This document shows, piece by piece, positions 43,343 to 51,471 of a DNA stretch of 64,000 nucleotides. Made by a program: the position numbers and the translations under genes. How positions within the stretch are numbered: position 1 is the first letter of the stretch; the number at the start of each line of letters is the position of its first letter. The notes beneath the pieces were generated by a model. The model was not told where the DNA came from and made no database searches. It was given only the letters and a program-made list of their open reading frames with translations. Source of the stretch: Sphingomonas sp. EC-HK361 (GTDB lineage Bacteria > Pseudomonadota > Alphaproteobacteria > Sphingomonadales > Sphingomonadaceae); contig NZ_LR701494.1 in assembly GCF_902498785.1 (NCBI RefSeq), positions 1,699,058 through 1,763,057 of the forward strand, in the 5' to 3' direction.

Positions 43343-44908
43343 ATGAACCTTGCCAAGGCCCTGGGATCGGTCGGCGGGCTTACCCTCGCCAGCCGGGTCC
43401 TGGGGCTTGTCCGCGATTCGCTGTTCGCGCGGTTCGTCGGCGCGGGCTTCGCGTCGGACGCGTTCCTGATCGCGTTCCGCCTGCCCAACATGTTCCGCGC
43501 GTTGTTTGCGGAAGGCGCGTTCAGCGCGGCGTTCATCCCGATGTTCAACAAGAAGGTCGCGGACCCGCAAGGCAAGGGTCTGCCCGACGGCATCACCTTC
43601 GCGCAGGACGCGCTCTCGATCCTGCTACCCGTGCTGATCGGCATGCTCGTGCTGCTGGAGGTCGCAGCCTGGCCGATCACATGGGCGATGACGCTCGGCT
43701 TCAAGGAGGCGAGCCACGACCAGTTCGCCTTCACCGTCTATCTCGCGCGGCTGACCTTTCCCTATCTGCTGCTCATCAGCCTCGTCTCGCTGCTCGGCGG
43801 CATCCTCAATTCGCTCCACAAATTCTGGGTCAATGCGGCCGCACCGATCCTGCTCAACGCGACGCTCATCGCAGCGCTCCTTCTCTTCCACGATCATGAG
43901 GCGCTGCTGACCGCGCGTAACCAGGCGATCGCGGTGAGCGTCTCGGGTGTGCTGCAGCTGCTGTGGCTCTGGCACGCCTGCCGCCGCGCGGGCGTCTCGC
44001 TGAAGATCAAGCGCCCACAGATCAACGCCGACGTGAAGCGGCTGCTGTCGCTCATCTGGCCTGCCGCAGCGGGCGCGGGCGCGGTGCAGATCAACCTCGT
44101 CGTATCGACCGCGCTCGCCGCGAAATTTCTCAACGCCGGCTCGGTCAGCTACATCTATTTCGCCGACCGGCTGAACCAGCTGCCGCTCGGACTCATCGGT
44201 ATCGGGCTCGGCACGGTCCTCCTGCCGACAATCTCGGCTCAGCTCGGTCGTGGCGACGACGGCCAGGCGATGCAGACGCAGAACCGCGGGCTCGAGCTCG
44301 CGCTGTTCCTGACGCTGCCCGCGACCATCGCGCTGTGCGTGTGCGGCGTCCCCATCGTCGCGGCGTTGTTCCAGCACGGCAAGTTTACCGAAACCAACAC
44401 CCTCTTCACCGCACAGGCGCTCGCCGCCTTCTCGATCGGGCTGCCGTCCTACATCCTCGTGAAGGTCCTGACGCCGGGCTATTATGCCCGCCACGATACG
44501 CGCACGCCGGTGCGATACGCGACGATGTCGATGGTCGTGAACCTTGTCCTCAACCTCGTCTTCATCGTGCCGCTGAAGCATATGGGTCCTCCGCTCGCGA
44601 CCGCGATCGCGTCCAGCGTCAACGTCGCGATGCTCTGGCGCACGCTCGTCAAGCGCGGGCATTTCGTCGCCGATGCGCAGTTGCGCCGCCGCGCGTGGCG
44701 CCTCGCGCTCGCCGCGATCCTGATGGGGGCCGTGATGGGGTTCGCGAACGCGCTCTTCGTGCCCTACACCACCGGTCCCAGCCTCACGCGCTGGGCGGCG
44801 ATGTTCGTGCTGGTCGCGCTCGGCGGCCTCGTCTATCTCGCCGCGACCTTCCTGTTCGGGGCGCTCCGCCTCGCCGATGTGAAGGCGCTCGTTTCTCGAA
44901 GAAAGTAG
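43343..44908 (+). CDS. murJ: Lipid II flippase MurJ
   Basis: A 521-residue, 14-helix inner-membrane transporter of the MOP superfamily. N-terminal GSVGGLTLASRVLGLVRDSL, ADRLNQLPLGLIGIGLGTVLLP and PGYYARHDTRTPVRYA are family signatures with the essential Arg and Asp residues. It flips lipid II across the membrane for peptidoglycan synthesis. trpS starts three bases after its stop, so the two are co-transcribed. Confidence 0.96.
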   Translation: MNLAKALGSVGGLTLASRVLGLVRDSLFARFVGAGFASDAFLIAFRLPNMFRALFAEGAFSAAFIPMFNKKVADPQGKGLPDGITFAQDALSILLPVLIGMLVLLEVAAWPITWAMTLGFKEASHDQFAFTVYLARLTFPYLLLISLVSLLGGILNSLHKFWVNAAAPILLNATLIAALLLFHDHEALLTARNQAIAVSVSGVLQLLWLWHACRRAGVSLKIKRPQINADVKRLLSLIWPAAAGAGAVQINLVVSTALAAKFLNAGSVSYIYFADRLNQLPLGLIGIGLGTVLLPTISAQLGRGDDGQAMQTQNRGLELALFLTLPATIALCVCGVPIVAALFQHGKFTETNTLFTAQALAAFSIGLPSYILVKVLTPGYYARHDTRTPVRYATMSMVVNLVLNLVFIVPLKHMGPPLATAIASSVNVAMLWRTLVKRGHFVADAQLRRRAWRLALAAILMGAVMGFANALFVPYTTGPSLTRWAAMFVLVALGGLVYLAATFLFGALRLADVKALVSRRK

Positions 44909-44911
44909 ATC

Positions 44912-45919
44912 ATGCGCGTCGTATCCGGCATCAAGCCCACCGGAAATCTCCACCTCGGCAACTATCTCGGCGCCGTGAAACAGTGGGTGGCGATGCAGGA
45001 CGACGTGCAGGCCCAGGGTGGCGAGACGCTGTACTTCATCGCCGATCTTCACGGCCTGACCGAGTTCATCGCGCCGTCCGAACTGGCCGCGAACACGATC
45101 GAGATGACCGCGACGCTCATCGCGGCCGGCATCGATCCGGCCCGGTCGACATTGTTCAACCAGACGCGCGTGCCCGCGCATTCGGAGCTGACCTGGCTCC
45201 TGAACAACGTCGCGCGCGTCGGCTGGCTGAACCGCATGACCCAGTTCAAGGACAAGGCCGGCAAGAACCGCGAAGGCGCAAGCGTCGGGCTCTATGATTA
45301 CCCGGTGCTGATGGCCGCCGACGTCCTGCTCTACAACGCCACGCATGTGCCGGTGGGGGAGGACCAGAAGCAGCATCTCGAGCTCGCGCGCGACATCGCA
45401 ACGAAGTTCAATACCGATTACGGCGTCGATCTGTTCACCTTGCCTGAACCCCTGGTCAGCGCGGCCGCACCGCGGATCATGTCGCTGCGCGACGCGAGCA
45501 TGAAGATGTCGAAATCGAACCCGTCCGAAATGTCGCTGGTGAAGCTCATCGACAGCGACGACGTGATCGCCGACAAGTTCCGCAAGGCCAAAACCGATCC
45601 CGACGCGCTTCCCGGCACGCCCGAGGGTCTGGAAGGCCGTACCGAGGCGCGCAATCTCGTCACGATCTTCGCCGCGCTCGCCGATCGCACGCCAGCGGAT
45701 GTGCTCGCGGAGTATGAGGGCAAGGGGTTCGGACAGTTCAAGCCAGCGCTTGCCGATCTCGCCGTCAGCGTCCTCGGCCCGATCCGCGACCGCCTGGTCC
45801 GCCTGCTCGACGACCGCGCGGAAGTGGGCGCGATCCTGGAGCGCGGCGCAGCGAAGGCGCGCGATTTCGCAGCGCCCATCCTGGTCGGGGCGCAGCGCGC
45901 GATGGGATTGCAGGTCTAA
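44912..45919 (+). CDS. trpS: Tryptophanyl-tRNA synthetase
   Basis: A 335-residue class I synthetase with GIKPTGNLHLGNYLGAVKQW (HIGH-type HLGN) at the N-terminus, PVGEDQKQHLELARD and the KMSKS loop as MKMSKSNP. It charges tRNA-Trp. In the secB-murJ-trpS unit. Confidence 0.97.
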   Translation: MRVVSGIKPTGNLHLGNYLGAVKQWVAMQDDVQAQGGETLYFIADLHGLTEFIAPSELAANTIEMTATLIAAGIDPARSTLFNQTRVPAHSELTWLLNNVARVGWLNRMTQFKDKAGKNREGASVGLYDYPVLMAADVLLYNATHVPVGEDQKQHLELARDIATKFNTDYGVDLFTLPEPLVSAAAPRIMSLRDASMKMSKSNPSEMSLVKLIDSDDVIADKFRKAKTDPDALPGTPEGLEGRTEARNLVTIFAALADRTPADVLAEYEGKGFGQFKPALADLAVSVLGPIRDRLVRLLDDRAEVGAILERGAAKARDFAAPILVGAQRAMGLQV

Positions 45920-45940
45920 CTCCCCGTCAGGGGAAGAAAA

Positions 45941-47344
45941 TTAGCCCTCCAGGTCCCGCATCAACACCCGGACGGCCGCGTCGATCTCACGGTCGCTGTC
46001 GCGCAGTTCCTCGATGCGGCGCACCGCGTGGATCACGGTCGAATGATCGCGGCCGCCGAACTTGCGGCCGATCTCGGGCAACGACCGGGTCGTCAGCCGC
46101 TTGGCGAGATACATCGCGATCTGGCGCGGGCGCGCGACCGCGCGGGCGCGGCGCGCGGAGACGAGGTCGAGCGGCTTCAGCTCGAAATGCGCGGAGACGC
46201 GCTTCTGGATTTCGTCGATCGTCACACGCTTCTGCCCACCGCGCAGCATGTCGCCGAGCGTCGCCACCGCGAAGTCGAGGTCGATGGCGTCGCCGGTCAG
46301 CTGCGCATAGGCGGCGACCCGGTTGAGCGCGCCTTCCAGCTCGCGGATGTTGGTGTGGATTCGCGCCGCCAGCATCTCCAGCACGTCGGCGGGAACGGTC
46401 ACGTCGCTGAGATCGCCGAGCTTGCGCTCGAGGATCGCGCGACGCAATTCGAGCCCCGGCGCCTTGATGTCGGCAACCAAGCCCATCGCCATCCGCCCGA
46501 CGATTCGCGGGTCGATCCCCTCCAGCGCCTGCGGACAGCGATCGGCGGAGATCACGAGCCGCTTCCCCGCGCCGATGATCTCGTTGACGGTGTGGAAGAA
46601 CTCTTCCTGCGTGGAATCCTTGCCGGCGATGAACTGCAGATCGTCGATCAGCAGCAGATCGGCGGAGCGCAGGCGTGCCTTGAACGCGTGGGTGTCCCGG
46701 ACACGCAGAGCGGAGACGAATTCGAACATGAACCGCTCGGCCGACATGTAGAGAACGCGCGCGTTCGGCTCGGCATCGAGAAAGGCATGAGCGATGGCGT
46801 GCATGAGGTGGGTCTTGCCCTGCCCCGTGCCCGAATGGAGGAACAGCGGGCTGAAGCGGACGGGGCCGGGCGCCGCCACTGCCTTCGCGGCGTGGAACGC
46901 GACCTTGTTCGACGAATCGACGACGAACCGGTCAAAGACGTAACGGGGTTCGAGCGCCGGGCGTTCCGCGACCGCCGCCAGGGTTACCACGGGTGCGGGC
47001 GCACCCTGCGCCGTCACCGCCGAAGCGGCGGTCAGGACAACCGGCTCGACGCGCTGCGTCGCGGTTTCGATCGTCACGCTGCGCACGCCGGGCAGCACCG
47101 CCCGGAATTCGTGCACCAGCCGGTCGGCATAGTGGCTGCGGACCCAGTTCGCGGCAAAGGCGGTCGGCAGCGACAGGCGGATATGCTCGCCATCATCCGA
47201 GTCGATGAGCGCGATCGGCTTCAACCATTGTTCGAACAGCCGCGCGCCGGCCGACTCGCGCAGATTGGTGCGAATACGCGTCCAGGCCTTCGCCACGGGC
47301 GTCGCATCGGCACTCAGTCTGACTTGCGAAACCGCCACGCGCAT
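45941..47344 (-). CDS. dnaA: Chromosomal replication initiator DnaA
   Basis: 467 residues from the ATG preceded directly by AGGGAGAG; a second ATG eight codons upstream is less likely. Domain I (RLFEQWLKPIAL), a linker, the AAA+ domain with Walker A GTGQGKT (172-178) and Walker B LLIDDLQF, and domain IV with the DnaA-box helix GRDHSTVIHAVRRIEEL. DnaA opens oriC and controls timing of replication. Convergent with trpS; its promoter lies in the 350-base region towards rpsT. Confidence 0.97.
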   Translation of the reverse strand: MRVAVSQVRLSADATPVAKAWTRIRTNLRESAGARLFEQWLKPIALIDSDDGEHIRLSLPTAFAANWVRSHYADRLVHEFRAVLPGVRSVTIETATQRVEPVVLTAASAVTAQGAPAPVVTLAAVAERPALEPRYVFDRFVVDSSNKVAFHAAKAVAAPGPVRFSPLFLHSGTGQGKTHLMHAIAHAFLDAEPNARVLYMSAERFMFEFVSALRVRDTHAFKARLRSADLLLIDDLQFIAGKDSTQEEFFHTVNEIIGAGKRLVISADRCPQALEGIDPRIVGRMAMGLVADIKAPGLELRRAILERKLGDLSDVTVPADVLEMLAARIHTNIRELEGALNRVAAYAQLTGDAIDLDFAVATLGDMLRGGQKRVTIDEIQKRVSAHFELKPLDLVSARRARAVARPRQIAMYLAKRLTTRSLPEIGRKFGGRDHSTVIHAVRRIEELRDSDREIDAAVRVLMRDLEG

Positions 47345-47481
47345 CTCTCCCTGTGTCGCGACACGCATGTCGCAACAGCCTTGTTACCGGCCAAAATTGC
47401 CCCCGTTGCAGCCCCCGCCGCGCCGGCATCACCCAAATGTTCGTCTGGCGCGACAGGCGAACGCCGCCGCTGCGAAGGACG

Positions 47482-47509
47482 ATTATGAAGAAGCGGGTGA
47501 GTCGATCAA
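47482..47509 (-). promoter_or_regulatory. Candidate dnaA promoter
   Basis: On the minus strand TTGATC (47509-47504) and CATAAT (47487-47482) are separated by 16 bases. The -10 matches consensus at five of six positions. It would give a leader of about 130 bases ahead of the dnaA ATG. Confidence 0.5.
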
Positions 47510-47552
47510 GTCCGCTGCGTGTCGTATTTTTGAAATAAAGCGGATTGACTCA
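47498..47552. promoter_or_regulatory. Inverted repeat overlapping the dnaA promoter
   Basis: TGAGTC-GATCAAG-TCCGCT (47498-47516) and AGCGGATTGACTCA (47539-47552) form imperfect inverted arms 22 bases apart, with TGAGTC/GACTCA and TCCGCT/AGCGGA matching exactly. The left arm covers the candidate -35 box, as a repressor site would. Confidence 0.4.
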
Positions 47553-47696
47553 AGTTCCGCCGCGGAAATGCGTTGAAAATCTTATAAGTGCCTGTCTAAG
47601 CGCAGTTTTCGTTCGAAGACGCTTGAGACGAAACGCGCGAATCGCGGTGAATCCTCATTTCTTGGCGCGCCCCGCTTCGTTACATACGCACCATAC

Positions 47697-47730
47697 GAAA
47701 AGGCCCGCCGGCGGGTGCCGGCGGGCCTTT
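47697..47730 (-). terminator. Rho-independent terminator of rpsT
   Basis: A perfect 14-base stem (47699-47712 with 47717-47730) with GGGT loop; on the minus strand it ends in CCTTTTCG. Starts 27 bases past the rpsT stop. Confidence 0.88.
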
Positions 47731-47756
47731 CGAACCTGCGAAGATGTTGGCGCGGC

Positions 47757-48020
47757 TCAGCCGAGCGCGGACAGACGCTTCGTCAGGCGCGCGAACTTGC
47801 GGCTTGCGGTGTTCTTGTGAAGGACACCCTTGGCGACGCCGCGGGCCAGCTCCGGCTGAACCGACGCGAGCGCTGCGGTCGCCGCGGCCTTGTCGCCCGA
47901 TGCCAGCGCCGATTCGACCTTCTTCACGAAGGTGCGGATGCGGGTGACGCGGTTGCCGTTGATGACAGCGCGACGGTCGTTGCGGCGGATGCGCTTCTTC
48001 GCCTGTGGCGTGTTCGCCAT
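47757..48020 (-). CDS. rpsT: 30S ribosomal protein S20
   Basis: 87 residues, very basic and helical: [20 protein letters not shown] start, [17 protein letters not shown] and the C-terminal [20 protein letters not shown] are S20 hallmarks. A primary 16S rRNA-binding protein. Own promoter and terminator are visible. Confidence 0.98.
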   Translation of the reverse strand: MANTPQAKKRIRRNDRRAVINGNRVTRIRTFVKKVESALASGDKAAATAALASVQPELARGVAKGVLHKNTASRKFARLTKRLSALG

Positions 48021-48096
48021 GAGGGTTCCTTAAATCTCGTCCGATGAAAAAAAGGCGCGTGAAGCACAAGGCTCCGCCGCCCTTTCGAAGGTGGGG

Positions 48097-48125
48097 CCAT
48101 TAGCGCCAGTTACGCAGCCGGTCAA
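48097..48125 (-). promoter_or_regulatory. Promoter of rpsT
   Basis: On the minus strand TTGACC (48125-48120) and TAATGG (48102-48097) with a 17-base spacer. It overlaps the last codons of mutM and leaves a leader of about 70 bases ahead of the rpsT ATG. Confidence 0.65.
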
Positions 48126-48937
48126 CCGGCCTGGCAGGCGGCGCACCAGAAGGTCGATCGGCCACTGTCGACCCGGCGCCGGACGGGCGCGCCGCACCCG
48201 CATGCCTCTCCCTCGCGCCCATAGACGCGCCATTCCTTCGAGAAGTAGCCAAGTTCACCATCGGGCCGCACATAGTCGCGCAGCGACGATCCGCCCGCCG
48301 CGATCGCCGCGAGCAGGACCGCGCGCACCGCGTCGACGAGCCGCGCGAGGCGCGCGCGCGAAATCCGCCCCGCCGCCCGCGACGGCGCGATTCGCGCCAG
48401 GTGCAGCGCCTCGCAGACATAGATGTTGCCGAGCCCGGCGACGATTCGCTGATCGAGCAGCATCGCCTTGATCGGCGCCTGCCGACCGGCGAGCGCGCCG
48501 GCCAGATACGCGGCCGAGAAGTCCGCGCCCAGCGGTTCCGGCCCCATCGCCGCGAAGGGAGGATAGGCCGCCAGATCGTCGCTTCGCCAGAGATCGACGA
48601 ACCCGAACCGCCGCGGGTCGTTGAGCGCCAGCCGGCGCCCGGCATCGGTCTCCAGGATCAGGTGATCGTGCGTTAGCATCTCGTGCGGATCGATTCGCCA
48701 CCGCCCCGACATGCCGAGGTGGAAGATCATCGTGTCGCCGCGATCGGTATCGACGAGCCCGTATTTCGCGCGCCGCCCAAGCCCCGTCACGGTTGCGCCC
48801 GTCATCCGCTGGCGCAGATCGGGCGGGAAGGGATGGCGCAGGTCGGCCCGCCGCGTCTCGACCAGCGTCAGGCGGTGGCCGTCGAGCGCGGGGGCAAGCC
48901 CGCGAACGGTGGTTTCGACTTCGGGAAGTTCCGGCAC
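48122..48937 (-). CDS. mutM: Formamidopyrimidine-DNA glycosylase
   Basis: 271 residues from the GTG that gives the mature N-terminus PELPEVET, whose Pro is the catalytic nucleophile. Lys in the RRAKYGLV loop, NPRR-type DPRRFG and the GLGNIYVCEALH helix are present. The C-terminal zinc finger reads ACGCGAP...FWCAAC, with only one residue between the first two Cys instead of the usual two. It removes 8-oxoguanine from DNA. Divergent from ubiE. Confidence 0.94.
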   Translation of the reverse strand: MPELPEVETTVRGLAPALDGHRLTLVETRRADLRHPFPPDLRQRMTGATVTGLGRRAKYGLVDTDRGDTMIFHLGMSGRWRIDPHEMLTHDHLILETDAGRRLALNDPRRFGFVDLWRSDDLAAYPPFAAMGPEPLGADFSAAYLAGALAGRQAPIKAMLLDQRIVAGLGNIYVCEALHLARIAPSRAAGRISRARLARLVDAVRAVLLAAIAAGGSSLRDYVRPDGELGYFSKEWRVYGREGEACGCGAPVRRRVDSGRSTFWCAACQAG

Positions 48938-48993
48938 GCCGTCCCAGCTAGGTTGCGTTTGCTCCGGCCACAAGGCGCGGCTAGGGCTGCGCC

Positions 48994-49725
48994 ATGACCG
49001 AGACCGTCTCCTTCGGCTACGAAGATATCGCCCCCGACGAGAAGACCGCGCGCGTCGGCGGTGTCTTTGCCAGCGTCGCCAGCCGCTACGACCTGATGAA
49101 CGACGCCATGTCGGGGGGCATGCACCGTTTGTGGAAGGATCGCTTCGTCCGCCGCGTGAACCCGCGCCCGGACGAGCAGCTGCTCGACATGGCCGGCGGC
49201 ACTGGCGACATCGCGTTTCGGCTGCAGAAATCGGGCGCGCAGGTGACCGTTGCCGACATCAACCCGGCGATGCTCGAGGTCGGCATGGAACGCGCGGCCA
49301 AACGCGGTATTGACGGCCTGGTATGGACCGAGGCGAATGCCGAGACGCTGACCTTCCCGGACAAATTCTTCGATGCCTATACCATCGCGTTCGGTATCCG
49401 GAACGTCACCGACATCCCGAAGGCCCTGCGCGAGGCGCACCGCGTGCTGCGGCGTGGCGGGCGCTTCTTCTGCCTGGAATTCTCGACGACGGTCTGGCCG
49501 GGCTTCAAGGAACTCTACGACAGCTATTCGCATCGCCTCGTCCCCCGGGTCGGCAAGCTGCTGGCGAATGACGAGGACAGCTATCGCTACCTCATCGAAT
49601 CGATCCGCCGCTTCCCCGATATGCCGACGTTCGAGGCCATGATCCGCGGCGCCGGTTTCGTGCAGACGAAGGTCGAGCCGATGCTGGGCGGCCTCGTCGC
49701 GATCCATAGCGGCTGGAAGATTTGA
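48994..49725 (+). CDS. ubiE: Demethylmenaquinone/ubiquinone methyltransferase UbiE
   Basis: A 243-residue class I methyltransferase: VASRYDLMNDAMSGGMHRLWK start, LLDMAGGTGDIAFR as motif I, and YTIAFGIRNVTDIPKAL and the RGGRFFCLEFS strand of UbiE. It adds the C-methyl group in ubiquinone synthesis. A palindromic repeat separates it from ubiB, with which it is normally paired. Confidence 0.96.
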   Translation: MTETVSFGYEDIAPDEKTARVGGVFASVASRYDLMNDAMSGGMHRLWKDRFVRRVNPRPDEQLLDMAGGTGDIAFRLQKSGAQVTVADINPAMLEVGMERAAKRGIDGLVWTEANAETLTFPDKFFDAYTIAFGIRNVTDIPKALREAHRVLRRGGRFFCLEFSTTVWPGFKELYDSYSHRLVPRVGKLLANDEDSYRYLIESIRRFPDMPTFEAMIRGAGFVQTKVEPMLGGLVAIHSGWKI

Positions 49726-49740
49726 TGAAACTGCCGGTCC

Positions 49741-49847
49741 TCCCCTCCCTGGAAGGGAGGGGTCGGGGGTGGGTCGGCCTGTTGGCGGACGGCGCAACCG
49801 CCTCACACCAACCCACCCCCATCCCCTCCCTTGCAGGGAGGGGAGCA
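49741..49847. repeat. Second copy of the three-stem palindromic element, before ubiB
   Basis: 107 bases with the same boundary sequence, first hairpin CCCCTCCCT-GGA-AGGGAGGGG, central GGGGGTGGG/CCCACCCCC stem and closing hairpin ending GGGAGGGGAGCA as the copy in leuS at 5436. The centre between the stems differs. It fills nearly the whole ubiE-ubiB gap, and its right end lies just ahead of the ubiB start. Confidence 0.85.
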
Positions 49848-49852
49848 AGCGC

Positions 49853-51331
49853 ATGACTCCGTCGGTCGTCCACCTCTGGCGCCTATTGAAATGGGGCCGC
49901 ATTCTCGCGCGGCACGGCGCGTTGCAGGGGATCGAGCACGATCCGAACACGCCCGCACCCGTCCGCCGGCTGGCGCGCATCGCGCGGTTCGGCGCGCGCG
50001 TTCCCAAGGTGCCGGCCTATGCCGACGCGTTTCAGGCGATCGGCCCGGCCGCGATCAAGCTTGGCCAGACGCTCGCGACACGCCCTGATCTGGTCGGGGA
50101 CGCCGCCGCGCACGATCTGCTGCGGTTGCAGGACGACCTGCCCCCCATCCCCTTCGCCACGCTCCGCCCCGCGATGGAGGCGAGCTTCGGGCGTCCGCTG
50201 GAGGCGCTGTTCGCGTCGATCGACGAAACGCCCGTGGGCGCCGCCTCGATCGCGCAGGTCCACCGCGCGGTGACGACCGAAGGGCGCCAGGTTGCGGTGA
50301 AGGTCATCCGCCCGGGCGTCGAAGACGAGTTCGCGCGTGCGATCGACACCTATGAATGGGCCGCGGCGCAGGTCGAGCAGATGGGCGGCGAGGCATCGCG
50401 CCTGCGCCCGCGCCTCACGATCGAAACCTTCAAACGCTGGACCGCGCGTGAGTTGAACCTGCGCCGCGAGGCGGCCTCCGCCTCCGAACTCGCAGAGGGC
50501 ATGACGGCGGAACCGGATTTCGTCGTCCCCGCGATCGACTGGCAACGCACGACGGCGAAAGTGCTGACGCTGGAATGGGTCGACGGCATCAAGCTGTCCG
50601 ATCGTTCGGCGCTGGCCGCATCGGGGTTCGACCTGCCGATTCTCGCCCGCACGCTCGTCCACGCCTTCCTGCGCCAAGCGATCGCGGAAGGCTTTTTCCA
50701 CGCCGATCTCCACCAGGGCAACCTCTTCGCGCTGCCCGGCAACCGCATCGCGGCGATCGATTTCGGCATCATGGGGCGGATCGACAGGCGGGCGCGAGTG
50801 TGGCTCGCCGAAATCCTCTACGGCCTCATCACCGGCAATTACCGCCGCGTCGCCGAAATCCATTTCGAAGCCGGCTACGTCCCTTCCCACCACAATGTCG
50901 CCGAATTCGCGACCGCGCTGCGCGCCGTCGGCGAGCCGATGCGCGGGCTGCCGGTCAAGGACATGTCGATCGGCATGATGCTCGACGGGCTGTTCGCGAT
51001 CACCCGCGATTTCGACATGCAGACCCAGCCGCATCTGCTGCTGCTGCAAAAGACGATGGTGATGGTCGAAGGCGTCGCGACCGCGCTCGATCCCGACATC
51101 AACATGTGGGATACCGCACGTCCCGTGGTCGAAGACTGGATCCGCACCGAACTCGGCCCCGAGGCCGCGATCGCCGACCGGCTGGTCGCCGATGTCCGCA
51201 CGCTTGCCCGCCTGCCCGATCTCGTCCGCCGGATCGAGGCGCATTTCCCCGCCCCCGGCCCGAAGGCCCCCGCCCCGCCCACATCAAGGACCGCATCCGC
51301 GCGCTGGGGCCAACGGTGCGGCCGGACCTGA
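49853..51331 (+). CDS. ubiB: UbiB-type atypical kinase, 3-prime end frameshifted
   Basis: 492 residues as sequenced. ADCK/UbiB features: KLGQTLATRPD (the KxGQ motif), ASIAQVHRAV, LNLRREAASASELAEG and FHADLHQGNLF with DFGIMG. Its ATPase activity supports ubiquinone biosynthesis at the inner membrane. In the +1 frame the sequence continues HIKDRIRALGPTVRP to a stop at 51375, which looks like the genuine C-terminus; in the main frame it becomes TSRTASARW and stops at 51331. A missing C in the C-rich run at about 51272-51280 would explain this. The ribosome site is part of the palindromic element. Confidence 0.9.
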   Translation: MTPSVVHLWRLLKWGRILARHGALQGIEHDPNTPAPVRRLARIARFGARVPKVPAYADAFQAIGPAAIKLGQTLATRPDLVGDAAAHDLLRLQDDLPPIPFATLRPAMEASFGRPLEALFASIDETPVGAASIAQVHRAVTTEGRQVAVKVIRPGVEDEFARAIDTYEWAAAQVEQMGGEASRLRPRLTIETFKRWTARELNLRREAASASELAEGMTAEPDFVVPAIDWQRTTAKVLTLEWVDGIKLSDRSALAASGFDLPILARTLVHAFLRQAIAEGFFHADLHQGNLFALPGNRIAAIDFGIMGRIDRRARVWLAEILYGLITGNYRRVAEIHFEAGYVPSHHNVAEFATALRAVGEPMRGLPVKDMSIGMMLDGLFAITRDFDMQTQPHLLLLQKTMVMVEGVATALDPDINMWDTARPVVEDWIRTELGPEAAIADRLVADVRTLARLPDLVRRIEAHFPAPGPKAPAPPTSRTASARWGQRCGRT

Positions 51332-51394
51332 CGCTGAAACCAGCCGATCCGGATGCGGGGAGCTGGGTGATATGATTGCCAGCGAACCATTGTA

Positions 51395-51439
51395 TCCCCG
51401 CGAAGGCGGGGATCCAGACTGGGCTCCCGCCTTCGCGGG
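51395..51439. repeat. Inverted repeat CCCGCGAAGGCGGG type
   Basis: CCCGCGAAGGCGGG near 51397-51410 and CCCGCCTTCGCGGG near 51425-51438 are inverted copies around GATCCAGACTGGGCT. This is a widespread sphingomonad intergenic repeat. It lies in the gap before cysI. Confidence 0.8.
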
Positions 51440-51471
51440 AGCACATGGAAACCTACCGGAATGACGAACTA

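Larger units (their letters stand above)
47345..47696. other. dnaA upstream control region
   Basis: About 350 bases without a gene, noticeably more AT-rich between 47480 and 47600 than the surrounding sequence. It holds the dnaA promoter candidate and an overlapping inverted repeat, described separately. No clear cluster of DnaA boxes is seen, so I do not call an origin. Confidence 0.5.

Noticed and set aside
47345-47696. Replication origin upstream of dnaA
   Set aside because: No cluster of DnaA boxes (TTATCCACA-like) is visible, and alphaproteobacterial origins usually lie elsewhere; only promoter features are supported.
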